Positions 46,211 to 53,921 of a stretch of 64,000 bases of DNA are shown in pieces. The notes below the pieces were generated by a model that was not told where the DNA came from, did not search any database, and saw only the letters and a list, made by a program, of their open reading frames with translations. Source of the stretch: CBDDKZ01 sp965230415 (lineage in GTDB: Bacteria > Bacteroidota > Bacteroidia > Cytophagales > JAAEPT01); the NCBI GenBank assembly GCA_965230415.1, contig CBDDKZ010000005.1:2170001-2234000 (forward strand). The letters are read 5' to 3'. Numbering within the stretch: the first letter of the stretch is position 1; every line of letters starts with the position of its first letter. Made by a program: the position numbers and the translations under genes.

Positions 46211-47578
46211 TTAACAAGTAGTTAAAGGGGGATTGTCTTCTATTTGAACCATATCTATGGTTATGCTGTAGTTTTTCATCTGATTCTTTATTCTTTTGAT
46301 GACCGAATTTCTTTGTTTGTCTTCATCGACATGAAGTTTTATTCTGTTATAGGGCACTCCTTTTGTTACCATATTCCATATGATTACTGCCAGTTTTCTA
46401 GCCGTTGCACTAATGGCTGCGGCTCTGCCTTTTCTGAATGATATTTTGGCAAAAAAATCTTTGAGCGGTGTAGACTTCTTTTGATTTCCTATCACATTAG
46501 CAGCATTGCGTAGAGCTATTTTTACTCGATTACTTCCTTTAGGAATACGACTGGAAAGTAATTTGCCTCCACTGACTTTGTTGTTAGGAGCCAGCCTAAG
46601 CCAGCTTGTAAACTGCTTGGCTGTTTCAAACTTACTGATCCCCTCTATCCCCAATTCACTCATCAATGTTAACAGGGTTGCCGTACTAACACCTTCTATT
46701 TGAGAGAGGTCTACTCCTTCAAACATTTGATACGATAAGTTTTGAATATGTAGGTTTTTGGGATCGTTTTTATTGTGTTTACGCTTACCCTTTGGGGGAA
46801 GGTGTTGTTTTTTATTTTCATCATCAACTATGATGTAATCAAGTTGCTCTCCAATTTCAAGATCACATTGTTTAATCTTTTCTTGATAAAAATCGTAGGT
46901 ATCCAACTCTTGCTTAAGGGTAAACAGATAATCTTTTCTTCCATTTCCTTTCAATGCTTTGGCTATTTCTTCTTCACTTTTCTTGCATCTTTTATCTCTG
47001 AATGAAGCTAGTTTTTTCCCATCTGTTTCTCCTTGACAAATAGCTCGGATAATTTTCATGCCTGTAGCACCACAAATGTCTCGAACCACTACATCAAGAC
47101 GCAAATTGAGTAGACGCAGGTACTTTTGCATTTTATTACTACTACGGGCAGCGGACTTAATTAATGTATCTCGATGGCGACAATAGGTACGAAGAACTTC
47201 CGTTTTTTCTTCAGGTAAAAAGCTATGATTGAGAAGCCCCAGCATATGTAATTTCTGTATCCATTGACAGTCTTGTATGTCTGTTTTTCTACCTTTTATA
47301 TGCTTGGTGAATTTACCATTACATAAACAGGTCTCAAATCCTGAGGCATCTAAGAGACTGTATAGATTCTGCCAATAACTACCTGTGCTTTCTAATGCCA
47401 CCGTTCGTATCTGATGAGACTTAAGAAAGAAAACCAAATCCTCTAAGTCTTGATGATAAACTCCAAATTCTTTCACCTGATCAGCCCCTTGACCTACCGC
47501 TACCCAATGAGAACGACTCCCCACATCAATGCCTGCCGCATGAGGATGAACTACTTGCATCTCTACTGTATTACTCAT
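46211..47578 (-). CDS. IS110-family DEDD transposase (copy 2)
   Basis: This 455-residue protein is identical to copy 1 except Phe50 and Glu233; all DEDD residues and Ser336 are kept. The start ATG at 47578 and the stop occupy the same element positions as in copy 1. Both copies are transcribed leftwards, toward dapF. Confidence 0.95.
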   Translation of the reverse strand: MSNTVEMQVVHPHAAGIDVGSRSHWVAVGQGADQVKEFGVYHQDLEDLVFFLKSHQIRTVALESTGSYWQNLYSLLDASGFETCLCNGKFTKHIKGRKTDIQDCQWIQKLHMLGLLNHSFLPEEKTEVLRTYCRHRDTLIKSAARSSNKMQKYLRLLNLRLDVVVRDICGATGMKIIRAICQGETDGKKLASFRDKRCKKSEEEIAKALKGNGRKDYLFTLKQELDTYDFYQEKIKQCDLEIGEQLDYIIVDDENKKQHLPPKGKRKHNKNDPKNLHIQNLSYQMFEGVDLSQIEGVSTATLLTLMSELGIEGISKFETAKQFTSWLRLAPNNKVSGGKLLSSRIPKGSNRVKIALRNAANVIGNQKKSTPLKDFFAKISFRKGRAAAISATARKLAVIIWNMVTKGVPYNRIKLHVDEDKQRNSVIKRIKNQMKNYSITIDMVQIEDNPPLTTC

Positions 47579-47813
47579 AACTATTTACTTTTAATGAAGA
47601 TATCCTTTAAGAAGATGTGCTCTTGGCTAAAATTAAACTGAACGGGGTTCATTTGATCATAATGACCACCACTGTACTTATCGCAAACATCTCAACCTGA
47701 AAACCTTTGGTGCTCTAAGCAACATTTGAAAATCGGCCTTACTTAAAGGTCTTCGCTAATTTAACAATATCTAAGTTAGCTAGAGTACTCAGTAACGACA
47801 TTACATGACGAAA
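47579..47813 (-). ncRNA. Left-end non-coding region of IS110 copy 2, expected bridge RNA locus
   Basis: Equivalent of 45950-46184, with a few single-base differences. Unlike copy 1, this left end is preceded by the palindrome array rather than by an IS right end, so its transcription context differs. Confidence 0.5.
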
Positions 47814-47950
47814 ACCTTATAGGTTCTCTGGCTAACCTTCCAGGTGTGGCAAAATACCTGGAAGGTTAAATAATAAACCTATAAGGTCTGGCGAAGAACC
47901 CGGAAGGTAGGGTAATATACCCGGAGGGTAGTAAAAAAAACCTATAAGGT
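47814..47950. repeat. Seven 11-bp palindromes in exact 21-bp phase
   Basis: Sites start at 47814, 47835, 47856, 47877, 47898, 47919 and 47940. In order they are ACCTTATAGGT, ACCTTCCAGGT, ACCTGGAAGGT, ACCTATAAGGT, ACCCGGAAGGT, ACCCGGAGGGT and ACCTATAAGGT. The arms ACC(T/C) and (A/G)GGT are kept, while every 10-bp spacer has a different sequence. Site 1 is the reverse complement of site 4, and site 2 of site 3. A 21-bp period is two helical turns, so all sites face the same side of the DNA, as in a tandem operator for a cooperatively bound regulator. The array ends 15 bp before the -24 element of a sigma-54 promoter. Confidence 0.9.
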
Positions 47951-47965
47951 TAGCTCTTTAAATTC

Positions 47966-47980
47966 TGGCACGATAATTGC
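47966..47980 (+). promoter_or_regulatory. Sigma-54 (RpoN) promoter of small RNA 1
   Basis: TGGCAC (47966-47971), a 5-bp spacer and TTGC (47977-47980) match the -24/-12 consensus exactly. The predicted start is near 47992. Confidence 0.85.
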
Positions 47981-47991
47981 TTTACATTAAT

Positions 47992-48076
47992 TACCTAGTA
48001 ATTGAGAGTGAATTAGGTACAGAGAAGTTTAGTAGTATAAAAAGGAAGCGTCTTTAGAAGGTGACTTCCTTTTTTG
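47992..48076 (+). ncRNA. RpoN-dependent small RNA, copy 1
   Basis: This is a ~85-nt RNA predicted from promoter to terminator. It has three parts. A 5' hairpin has stem ACCTA/TAGGT and a loop containing GTAATTGAGAGT. A purine-rich single strand, CAGAGAAGTTTAGTAG, is identical in copy 2. The terminator hairpin GGAAGCGTCTT/AAGGTGACTTCC has a TAG loop, one bulged base and a T-run (48070-48075). No open reading frame. The homologous copy at 48235 keeps the loop and linker but changes the terminator stem by compensating substitutions. Function unknown; base-pairing regulation through the conserved linker is inference. Confidence 0.78.
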
Positions 48077-48207
48077 TTTCACATTTTTACGAAGCTATTT
48101 CATCAAGACCTTATACTATTAAATGCTCATTTACAGTTTAATTTAGTATTCAAAACAATCACTTAAACGCATATCTTTTCCTCCATTAAAACTTAGTTGT
48201 TCAATTT

Positions 48208-48222
48208 TGGCACAGTAATTGC
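48208..48222 (+). promoter_or_regulatory. Sigma-54 (RpoN) promoter of small RNA 2
   Basis: TGGCAC (48208-48213), a 5-bp spacer and TTGC (48219-48222); predicted start near 48234. No 21-bp palindrome array lies directly upstream of this one. Confidence 0.83.
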
Positions 48223-48234
48223 GTCCTTATAAAG

Positions 48235-48314
48235 TACCTAGTAATTGAGAGTTATAGGTACAGAGAAGTTTAGTAGCAAAGTAGGAGCACCTTGAGAAGG
48301 TGGCTCCTTTTTTT
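48235..48314 (+). ncRNA. RpoN-dependent small RNA, copy 2
   Basis: This is a ~80-nt homologue of the RNA at 47992. The 5' hairpin has a longer stem, GTACCTA/TAGGTAC, with GTAATTGAGAGT in the loop. The linker CAGAGAAGTTTAGTAG is the same. The terminator GGAGCACCTT/AAGGTGGCTCC has a GAG loop, a bulge at the same place and seven T residues. Spacing from the -12 element to the first stem is one base longer than in copy 1. The flanking DNA is not alike, so what is conserved is the promoter and RNA. Confidence 0.78.
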
Positions 48315-48380
48315 ATTTGTAAAATTCCAATTAGTTCTTAGAAACCTTCATCAAAGAATTCCTTAAAGATTTAGGAGAGA

Positions 48381-48433
48381 ACCTATAAGGTGTAAGAATT
48401 AACCTATAAGGTACAGAAATTAACCTATAAGGT
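48381..48433. repeat. Three ACCTATAAGGT palindromes in 21-bp phase
   Basis: Identical 11-bp sites start at 48381, 48402 and 48423, the same motif and period as the array at 47814. They end 25 bp before the DUF4105 gene start and 67-119 bp after small RNA 2, so they could serve either gene. A TACCTTTA element (48447-48454) near the -7 consensus follows the array. Confidence 0.85.
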
Positions 48434-48458
48434 GGAGAAATTTTAATACCTTTATGGA

Positions 48459-49652
48459 GTGAAAAATCTAGTTTACTTCATTTCGACTTTTTTGCTCTTT
48501 TTGGCCCTGAAAAGCAGTGCGGTAGTTTTATCTCCAAAAGCTCAATTTAGCTTGCTAACCTGTGGGCCTGGGCAAGAACTTTACTCTTTGTACGGACATA
48601 GTGCCATCCGCCTGAAAGATCCCTTACTCAAAATTGATGAGGTATATAACTACGGTACTTTTGATTTTAATACGCCCAATTTCTATGTGAAATTTACCCG
48701 TGGAAAGCTCAATTACAAGCTGGCCAGGGAAGGTATTCGGAATTTTATGTGGACCTATCAGCACGAAAAGCGCTATGTCGAAGAACAAAAGTTGTTATTA
48801 ACGCAAGAACAAAAGCAAGGACTGTTTGAATTTTTGGAAAAAAATGCGCTTCCTCAAAATTGTGAATACAAATACGATTTTTTCTTTGATAATTGTTCTT
48901 CACGCATCGGCGATGTATTGCAGGAAGTATTGGGTGACGGATTAAAGTTTCCACCGGCACCAAGTGATTCAACTTTTAGGCAGCATACTTTTCCGTATAT
49001 GGAAGAAAGTCCGTGGATCGAACTGGCCATTGATTATATTCTGGGAATAAAGTCGGATCAAGTGGCAAAAAATGGTTATGAGCAATTTCTTCCGGATCAA
49101 TTGCAATTATCTTTTGCCAATGCAACCCTCGACGGACACGCATTGGTAGAAAGGATCACATTACTTTATAAGCCCGATGAGGTTATAGTTGCTCCCACTT
49201 TATTATCCCCTACTTTCTTATTTTATGCGCTGTTGATGATTGCAGTAGTATCAAGCTATTACAAAAAGGCCGGGAGATGGGCCTTTTTTCTGCTGGATAT
49301 GCCCTTATTTGCAGTGCATGGCTTAATGGGTTTATTGTTGGTGTTTATGTGGCTAGGTACCGACCACCAGGCAACATATGCAAACCTGAATATGTTGTGG
49401 ACTTCACCTTTGTATTTGGTATTGTTGGTGGCTTTGCTAATGAAGAAGAAAACAAAAAAAGTGCTGCCTTACTTAATTATAGCAATTTCTGCATTGACAT
49501 TACTTTATCTAATTGGAGGATTGGTATTTCCTCAAAGTCCTCCAAATGCAAGTTACCCGCTCATGCTGCTTTTGGTTATAAGACTGTTTTTTTTGAGAAA
49601 GTCATTGATAGAAGATCAACAACAGGTAAATACCGGGGACACGGCTTCATGA
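48459..49652 (+). CDS. DUF4105 (Lnb N-terminal-like) membrane protein
   Basis: The protein is 397 residues, starting at a GTG at 48459 that opens a signal peptide (MKNLVYFISTFLLFLALKSSA); an ATG 5 bp earlier is in a frame that stops at once. Residues ~28-215 form the DUF4105 domain, with YSLYGHSAIRLKD (His candidate) and DFFFDNCSSRIGD (Cys candidate), a papain-like NlpC/P60-related arrangement. Five or so membrane helices fill residues ~245-385. Expected location is periplasmic domain plus inner membrane. The short leader follows three phased palindromes. Confidence 0.85.
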   Translation: MKNLVYFISTFLLFLALKSSAVVLSPKAQFSLLTCGPGQELYSLYGHSAIRLKDPLLKIDEVYNYGTFDFNTPNFYVKFTRGKLNYKLAREGIRNFMWTYQHEKRYVEEQKLLLTQEQKQGLFEFLEKNALPQNCEYKYDFFFDNCSSRIGDVLQEVLGDGLKFPPAPSDSTFRQHTFPYMEESPWIELAIDYILGIKSDQVAKNGYEQFLPDQLQLSFANATLDGHALVERITLLYKPDEVIVAPTLLSPTFLFYALLMIAVVSSYYKKAGRWAFFLLDMPLFAVHGLMGLLLVFMWLGTDHQATYANLNMLWTSPLYLVLLVALLMKKKTKKVLPYLIIAISALTLLYLIGGLVFPQSPPNASYPLMLLLVIRLFFLRKSLIEDQQQVNTGDTAS

Positions 49653-49667
49653 ATAGATAAGAGTTAG

Positions 49668-50060
49668 ATGGCATTTTACAACAAAACTGAGCGCAATATG
49701 CTCAACTGGTTTGAAATTCCGGTTGTAGATTTTGAGCGCGCATTGGATTTTTACAAAGCAGTGTTGCACCTGGATAAAATTGATGTAGAATCCGGGCCTA
49801 AGCACCAGGTTGGATTTTTTACCATGTATAAAAACAAGGTAAGTGGGGCCATTGTCAAAGCCAAAGGTTATGAGCCTTCTAAAACCGGTGCCATCGTTTA
49901 TCTCAATGCTTATCCCGATATGGATAAGACTATATTGCGCATTAAAGAAGCAGGAGGTACCATTGTAGTTCCCAAGACATTAATTTCCAAAAAAGCAGGC
50001 TATATTGCGAAGTTCGAGGATATGGAAGGTAATTTGTTGGGCTTGCACGGTAAAAATTAG
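49668..50060 (+). CDS. VOC-family (glyoxalase/bleomycin-resistance-like) protein
   Basis: This is a 130-residue single VOC unit: NWFEIPVVDFERALDFYKAVLHL, then YLNAYPDMDKTILRIKEAGG and YIAKFEDMEGNLLGLHGKN with the conserved closing Glu-Gly-Asn. Two such units make a dimer with metal sites at the interface. The substrate is unknown. It lies 15 bp after the DUF4105 gene. Met11 could be an alternative start. Confidence 0.87.
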   Translation: MAFYNKTERNMLNWFEIPVVDFERALDFYKAVLHLDKIDVESGPKHQVGFFTMYKNKVSGAIVKAKGYEPSKTGAIVYLNAYPDMDKTILRIKEAGGTIVVPKTLISKKAGYIAKFEDMEGNLLGLHGKN

Positions 50061-50296
50061 TTGATGAAGATCATTTGCGATTTTTGATAATTACTAATAC
50101 CTTTAATAGCGATTAGCAGGATATTATCTTGTCGTTCTGACGTTTAGCATAATTTATTCAGAGGAGAGTGTGGACGTGCAAGGGTTATCGAATTTTTTGG
50201 CAAAAACGTTCTAAATAATCTTTCTATTCAATATTGAGTTCTTATTGAACAAGTATTGCTATTTATTCGTTGTATTCCTAAAGCAAAAGAAGGAAC

Positions 50297-50578
50297 ATGA
50301 AAGCAATTTGGAATAATAAAGTTTTAGCAGAAAGTAACGAAACAATTGTCATTGAAGGTAATCATTACTTTCCACCTGAATCTTTAAATGACGATTATTT
50401 TAAAAAAAGTGCGACACATACTGTTTGTCCATGGAAGGGAGTAGCTTCTTATTATAACGTAGAAGTAGATGGTGAGACAAATAGCGATGCTGCCTGGTAT
50501 TATCCTGAAACAAAAGAGTTAGCAAATAAAATAAAAAATTATGTAGCCTTTTGGAAAGGCGTAGAAGTAGTATCATGA
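50297..50578 (+). CDS. DUF427 family protein
   Basis: This 93-residue protein has all DUF427 landmarks: MKAIWNNKVLAES, IEGNHYFPPES, HTVCPWKGVASYYNV, AAWYYPETKELA and YVAFWKGVEV. The family is a small beta barrel of unknown function, found widely as a stand-alone protein. Its stop overlaps the start of the next gene (ATGA). Confidence 0.92.
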   Translation: MKAIWNNKVLAESNETIVIEGNHYFPPESLNDDYFKKSATHTVCPWKGVASYYNVEVDGETNSDAAWYYPETKELANKIKNYVAFWKGVEVVS

Positions 50579-51420
50579 CACATCAGGAAACCGCATTGCA
50601 CCCATGGACAAAGATCACACCAGATGATTGTACCAATTTAGTCGAAGTAATAGAACAAATTCATCGTGCCGTTCAATTTGTCGCTCTTGTGGCCAAGTCG
50701 TATTTACCCGAGAAGGAAGACGATAGTCAGGCCAACCTGGGATGGGAAAGCACAACCCACTTGTTTACTTCACGTTGGATTGAAGGAAATAGAAAGTTTC
50801 GCATCGTTTTGGAAACGACTGAATTGGTGTTGGAATTGCAGGATGAAAATGAGGAAATGTTTGCTCAAATAGTCCTGCACGATAAAAAGGTGGAAGACGT
50901 CGATAAATGGTTAAGAAGCAAGCTGGTTCGATTGGGTTTAAATCCTGAACAATTAAATTTAAAACCACATTACGATCTTCCTTTTGATTTTCTTCAAAGC
51001 AATTTTGTGTTCGATGACAGTGAAGACGATTGCCAGGAAATGTTGAGCCTAATGCGTAGCAATGCGGTATATGCCATCGAACATTTTTGGGAGTCGCTCG
51101 GCGAAGAGGTTGAAGCAAGAACGTGGCCTCACCATTTCGATTCCGCAGTACAGCTTAAAAACAAAGATGATAAATACGTGTCATTTGGTTTTGCGGTACC
51201 AGACATGCACCGCGATGTACCTTATTTTTATTGTAATGTCTGGCCTTATCCGAAAAGTGTTATTCAACCTGAACTGGATTTGGGAGTAGCCCATGAAAGT
51301 GGTTGGAAAGGTACAATTCTGGATTATAAAGATGTAAGTGTTTTGCCGGAAAAAGAACAATTAAAGGCCGTACTTAAATTTGCTAATGATAGCCTTACCT
51401 ATTTGTTGAAAATCAATTGA
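50575..51420 (+). CDS. Hypothetical cytoplasmic protein coupled to DUF427
   Basis: The protein is 281 residues from the ATG at 50575, which overlaps the DUF427 stop by 4 bp; an earlier in-frame start at 50551 is less likely. No signal or membrane segment. It contains aromatic strands (TTHLFTSRWIEGNRKFRIVL, KDDKYVSFGFAVPDMHRDVP, FYCNVWPYPKS) suggesting two beta-rich lobes. I do not recognise the family. Translational coupling implies a shared role with the DUF427 protein. Confidence 0.65.
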   Translation: MTHQETALHPWTKITPDDCTNLVEVIEQIHRAVQFVALVAKSYLPEKEDDSQANLGWESTTHLFTSRWIEGNRKFRIVLETTELVLELQDENEEMFAQIVLHDKKVEDVDKWLRSKLVRLGLNPEQLNLKPHYDLPFDFLQSNFVFDDSEDDCQEMLSLMRSNAVYAIEHFWESLGEEVEARTWPHHFDSAVQLKNKDDKYVSFGFAVPDMHRDVPYFYCNVWPYPKSVIQPELDLGVAHESGWKGTILDYKDVSVLPEKEQLKAVLKFANDSLTYLLKIN

Positions 51421-51501
51421 TTAGTTAGTTGTAACCCTTCCATTAAAAATGGGGGGGTGAAGCATGTTTTGATTTTTTATTTAAAATTAATCTAAATAAA
51501 G

Positions 51502-51532
51502 TTTGCGTAGTCATCCAGTGCTCATATATTTG
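51502..51532 (+). promoter_or_regulatory. Promoter of the imelysin operon
   Basis: TTTG (51502-51505), a 19-bp spacer and TATATTTG (51525-51532) are a near-ideal Bacteroidota promoter. Predicted start about 51538, immediately before the palindrome at 51541. Confidence 0.8.
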
Positions 51533-51540
51533 CGCTACAG

Positions 51541-51557
51541 TTTAGATCTGATCTAAA
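51541..51557. promoter_or_regulatory. Perfect palindrome resembling a Fur-type operator
   Basis: TTTAGATC-T-GATCTAAA, directly at the predicted transcription start. A 15-bp direct repeat, ATCTAAATAAAGTTT, occurs at 51490 and again at 51551, so a second half-site lies just upstream of the -33 element. Iron-dependent repression is inferred from the iron-type genes downstream. Confidence 0.6.
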
Positions 51558-51579
51558 TAAAGTTTAAATTTGTAGATAT

Positions 51580-52701
51580 ATGGTATGCAATAAAAGTATT
51601 CTTGCACTGGCACTAGCTGTTACGACCTTATTTGTGTCTTGCGACAGAGATGATGATGAACCAAAAGATGATTCGGGTTACGACATCCCCTCAACTTATA
51701 ATTTTGGTAATGCCAGCTATAACGGCCAATTGGAGCGTTTAGCTATGCTCGGTGAGATGACCAGCTATTTGAAAACAGCCAACTCAGGAAGTGAATTAGA
51801 TCTTACTACCTTAAATAACATGTATGCTAATGAAAACAATCCGTTCGGCACTACTTACGCAAAACAGCTAAAAAGTAAAACTAATGACGAGGCTGTAGCA
51901 ACGATTGAAGCTTATTTGGACTCGGCGGCCAGCGTATCTGTTCAGGGAGCAAATAGTGAAGCTTCAGACGGTGTTGCGGGAATCGGAACTACTGCAAGTA
52001 ATAAATCATACATGTTTGCAGCAAATGGTTTTGAATATACACAGCTTATCGAAAAAGGTTTGATGGGAGCTTGCTTTTATTACCAGGGTACTTCTGTATA
52101 CCTTGCAAGTGATGAAGGTGGTGTAGGCGCTGATAACGAGACTATTGTAGATGGTAAAGATTATACCGAACGTCAGCATCACTGGGATGAGGCTTTTGGC
52201 TATTTCGGTGCTCCGATTGACCTGACTGCTGACAATGTAAGCGATAAAATTGATGCCGGTGAGGCAAGCTACCATGCAAAGTATAGTGCTAAAGCAGTAA
52301 GTGCCGGTTTAGACGCTTTATCGCCTGTCATGGAAGGTTTCATTGCAGGTCGTGCTGCGATTGACAACAATGATGATGCCAGTATGAACACAAAAAAGGA
52401 TGAAGTGATAGCGAACTGGGAATTAGTAGTGGCTTGTGCAGCAATTCATTATTTGAATGGCGCTAAAGGATCTGACTATACAGATTTGGCTGCTCGCTGT
52501 CATCAGTTGTCGGAAGCGAAAGCTTTTGTCTGGTCGCTATACTGGAACGCTGATAAGACTATGACTATAAGCCAAATTGATGAAGTGATTGATCTAATTA
52601 GTGATAATTTCTATTCGGTTTCGCAAGCTGATCTGCTATCAGCTACTGAAAAATTGGCAACAGGGCTTGGTATCGATGATGCTACGCGCGACGCACTATA
52701 A
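51580..52701 (+). CDS. DUF4856 lipoprotein of an iron-uptake operon
   Basis: This is a 373-residue lipoprotein (lipobox LFVSC) with an acidic linker and a helical DUF4856 domain (YDIPSTYNFGNASYNGQLER, ERQHHWDEAFGYFGAP). Proteins of this family are usually encoded beside imelysin and TonB receptors in Bacteroidota, as here. The exact role is unknown; an iron-binding accessory at the cell surface or periplasm is plausible. First gene after the promoter and palindrome. Confidence 0.85.
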   Translation: MVCNKSILALALAVTTLFVSCDRDDDEPKDDSGYDIPSTYNFGNASYNGQLERLAMLGEMTSYLKTANSGSELDLTTLNNMYANENNPFGTTYAKQLKSKTNDEAVATIEAYLDSAASVSVQGANSEASDGVAGIGTTASNKSYMFAANGFEYTQLIEKGLMGACFYYQGTSVYLASDEGGVGADNETIVDGKDYTERQHHWDEAFGYFGAPIDLTADNVSDKIDAGEASYHAKYSAKAVSAGLDALSPVMEGFIAGRAAIDNNDDASMNTKKDEVIANWELVVACAAIHYLNGAKGSDYTDLAARCHQLSEAKAFVWSLYWNADKTMTISQIDEVIDLISDNFYSVSQADLLSATEKLATGLGIDDATRDAL

Positions 52702-52731
52702 TAATATTAAGTAAAGTATTGTCTGACTTTT

Positions 52732-52762
52732 AAACGACCGTGCCGTTAAGGTTTGGTCGTTT
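52732..52762 (+). promoter_or_regulatory. Intercistronic hairpin between the DUF4856 and imelysin genes
   Basis: AAACGACC pairs with GGTCGTTT (8 bp, 15-base loop). No long T-run follows, so it is more likely an mRNA-stability or partial-termination element within the operon. Confidence 0.5.
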
Positions 52763-52783
52763 GGTTGTTAATAAAGTAGGAAA

Positions 52784-53905
52784 ATGTACAGAGTATTAAT
52801 AAGGGGAATAGTCATCTTAAGTTCAATCGGCTTGTTGGCGTGTCGTGATAAGAAAGATGATACCAAAGCTGAATACGATAGAGCTGCCATGTTGGAAAAT
52901 ATTGGGAAAAACATAATTATTCCCTCTTATGATCAACTCTCCGAATCATTATCCGAATTGGAAAATGCATTCAATGCGTTTAAAACGAATCCTGATGTTG
53001 CCAATCTGGAGACTTTACAAGGTAAATACCTTGAAAGTTACCTGAAGTTTCAAACGGCAGTAATTTTTGATTTTGGCCCCGCAGCTGACGTTAATGCCCT
53101 TGACCCCTTAAATATCTATCCGACAAGTGCGACTTCGATTGAAGAAAACATTGGTTCAGGAGATTACGATTTGGATGCCGGAAATCAACTGGATACTCGA
53201 GGGTATCCGGCTTTGGATTACCTGTTACATGGAGTTGGTGCTTCGAACACGGAAATTTTGGAAATGTACACTTCCGATAGCAAGGCTAAGGGACGGATGA
53301 ACTATATCCAGGCTATTTTAGACCAGCTTAACTCGCGTGTAGCTAACAACCAAAAGGCATGGGCGGCAGATGAAGACAATTATCTGGCAACCTTCATAGC
53401 TGCTAATGGTACCGATGTAGGTAGCTCGACCGGTATAATTGTTAATCAGTTTAACTACAATTATGAAGGACTTAAGAATTTTAAAATAGGCGTACCGGCT
53501 GGCGTCACTTCGTTAATAGGAAGCAAATTTCCAGAGAAAGTGGAGGCTTATTACAGTGGTCATTCGCTAGTCTTGGCTAAGAAAAGTTTGGATGCATTAT
53601 TTGGATTATATAAAGGGGTTTCTCTACTGGACGATATCGATGGTGAAGGTTTGGACGATTACCTTGAGTTTAATGAATGCAGCTATACCGGAGGGAATTT
53701 AAATGCAGGTATAGTGAACGAGTACAGTGAAGCAATTGCTGCGTTAGAGGCTATTCCTGAAACATTATCGGAATCTATTACATCCAATAATGAAGTAGTC
53801 GAAACTGCATATGAGGAGTTGCAACAAGTGGTTATCAGAATTAAAACAGACTTACCTTCTTGCCTGAGTGTGTTAATCACTTATGAAGATGGAGATGGTG
53901 ATTAA
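52784..53905 (+). CDS. Imelysin-family lipoprotein
   Basis: This is a 373-residue lipoprotein (lipobox LLAC) of the imelysin/peptidase M75 superfamily, a twin four-helix-bundle fold linked to iron uptake. Visible landmarks are LEYLESYLKFQTAVIF-type helices and DTRGYPALDYLLHG. In classical imelysins the matching motif is GxHxxE; here it reads GYPALD, so the metal-type His and Glu are absent. It lies 82 bp after DUF4856 and 16 bp before the TonB receptor. Confidence 0.87.
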   Translation: MYRVLIRGIVILSSIGLLACRDKKDDTKAEYDRAAMLENIGKNIIIPSYDQLSESLSELENAFNAFKTNPDVANLETLQGKYLESYLKFQTAVIFDFGPAADVNALDPLNIYPTSATSIEENIGSGDYDLDAGNQLDTRGYPALDYLLHGVGASNTEILEMYTSDSKAKGRMNYIQAILDQLNSRVANNQKAWAADEDNYLATFIAANGTDVGSSTGIIVNQFNYNYEGLKNFKIGVPAGVTSLIGSKFPEKVEAYYSGHSLVLAKKSLDALFGLYKGVSLLDDIDGEGLDDYLEFNECSYTGGNLNAGIVNEYSEAIAALEAIPETLSESITSNNEVVETAYEELQQVVIRIKTDLPSCLSVLITYEDGDGD

Positions 53906-53921
53906 GGGAGCGTAAGAGTGA

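Larger units (their letters stand above)
46185..47813 (-). mobile_element. IS110-family insertion sequence, copy 2 of a tandem pair
   Basis: Same 1,629-bp unit as 44556-46184, directly joined to it. Its right end abuts the left end of copy 1, recreating the junction formed in a circular IS110 intermediate. The far end (47813) sits immediately against the first palindrome of the array at 47814. Confidence 0.9.

Noticed and set aside
47814..47824. The first palindrome as an IS110 terminal repeat
   Set aside because: It is absent at the other IS ends (44556 and the internal junction at 46185), and six further sites continue away from the element.
47814..47950. CRISPR array
   Set aside because: Repeats are only 11 bp with 10-bp spacers, the repeats vary, and no cas genes are present.
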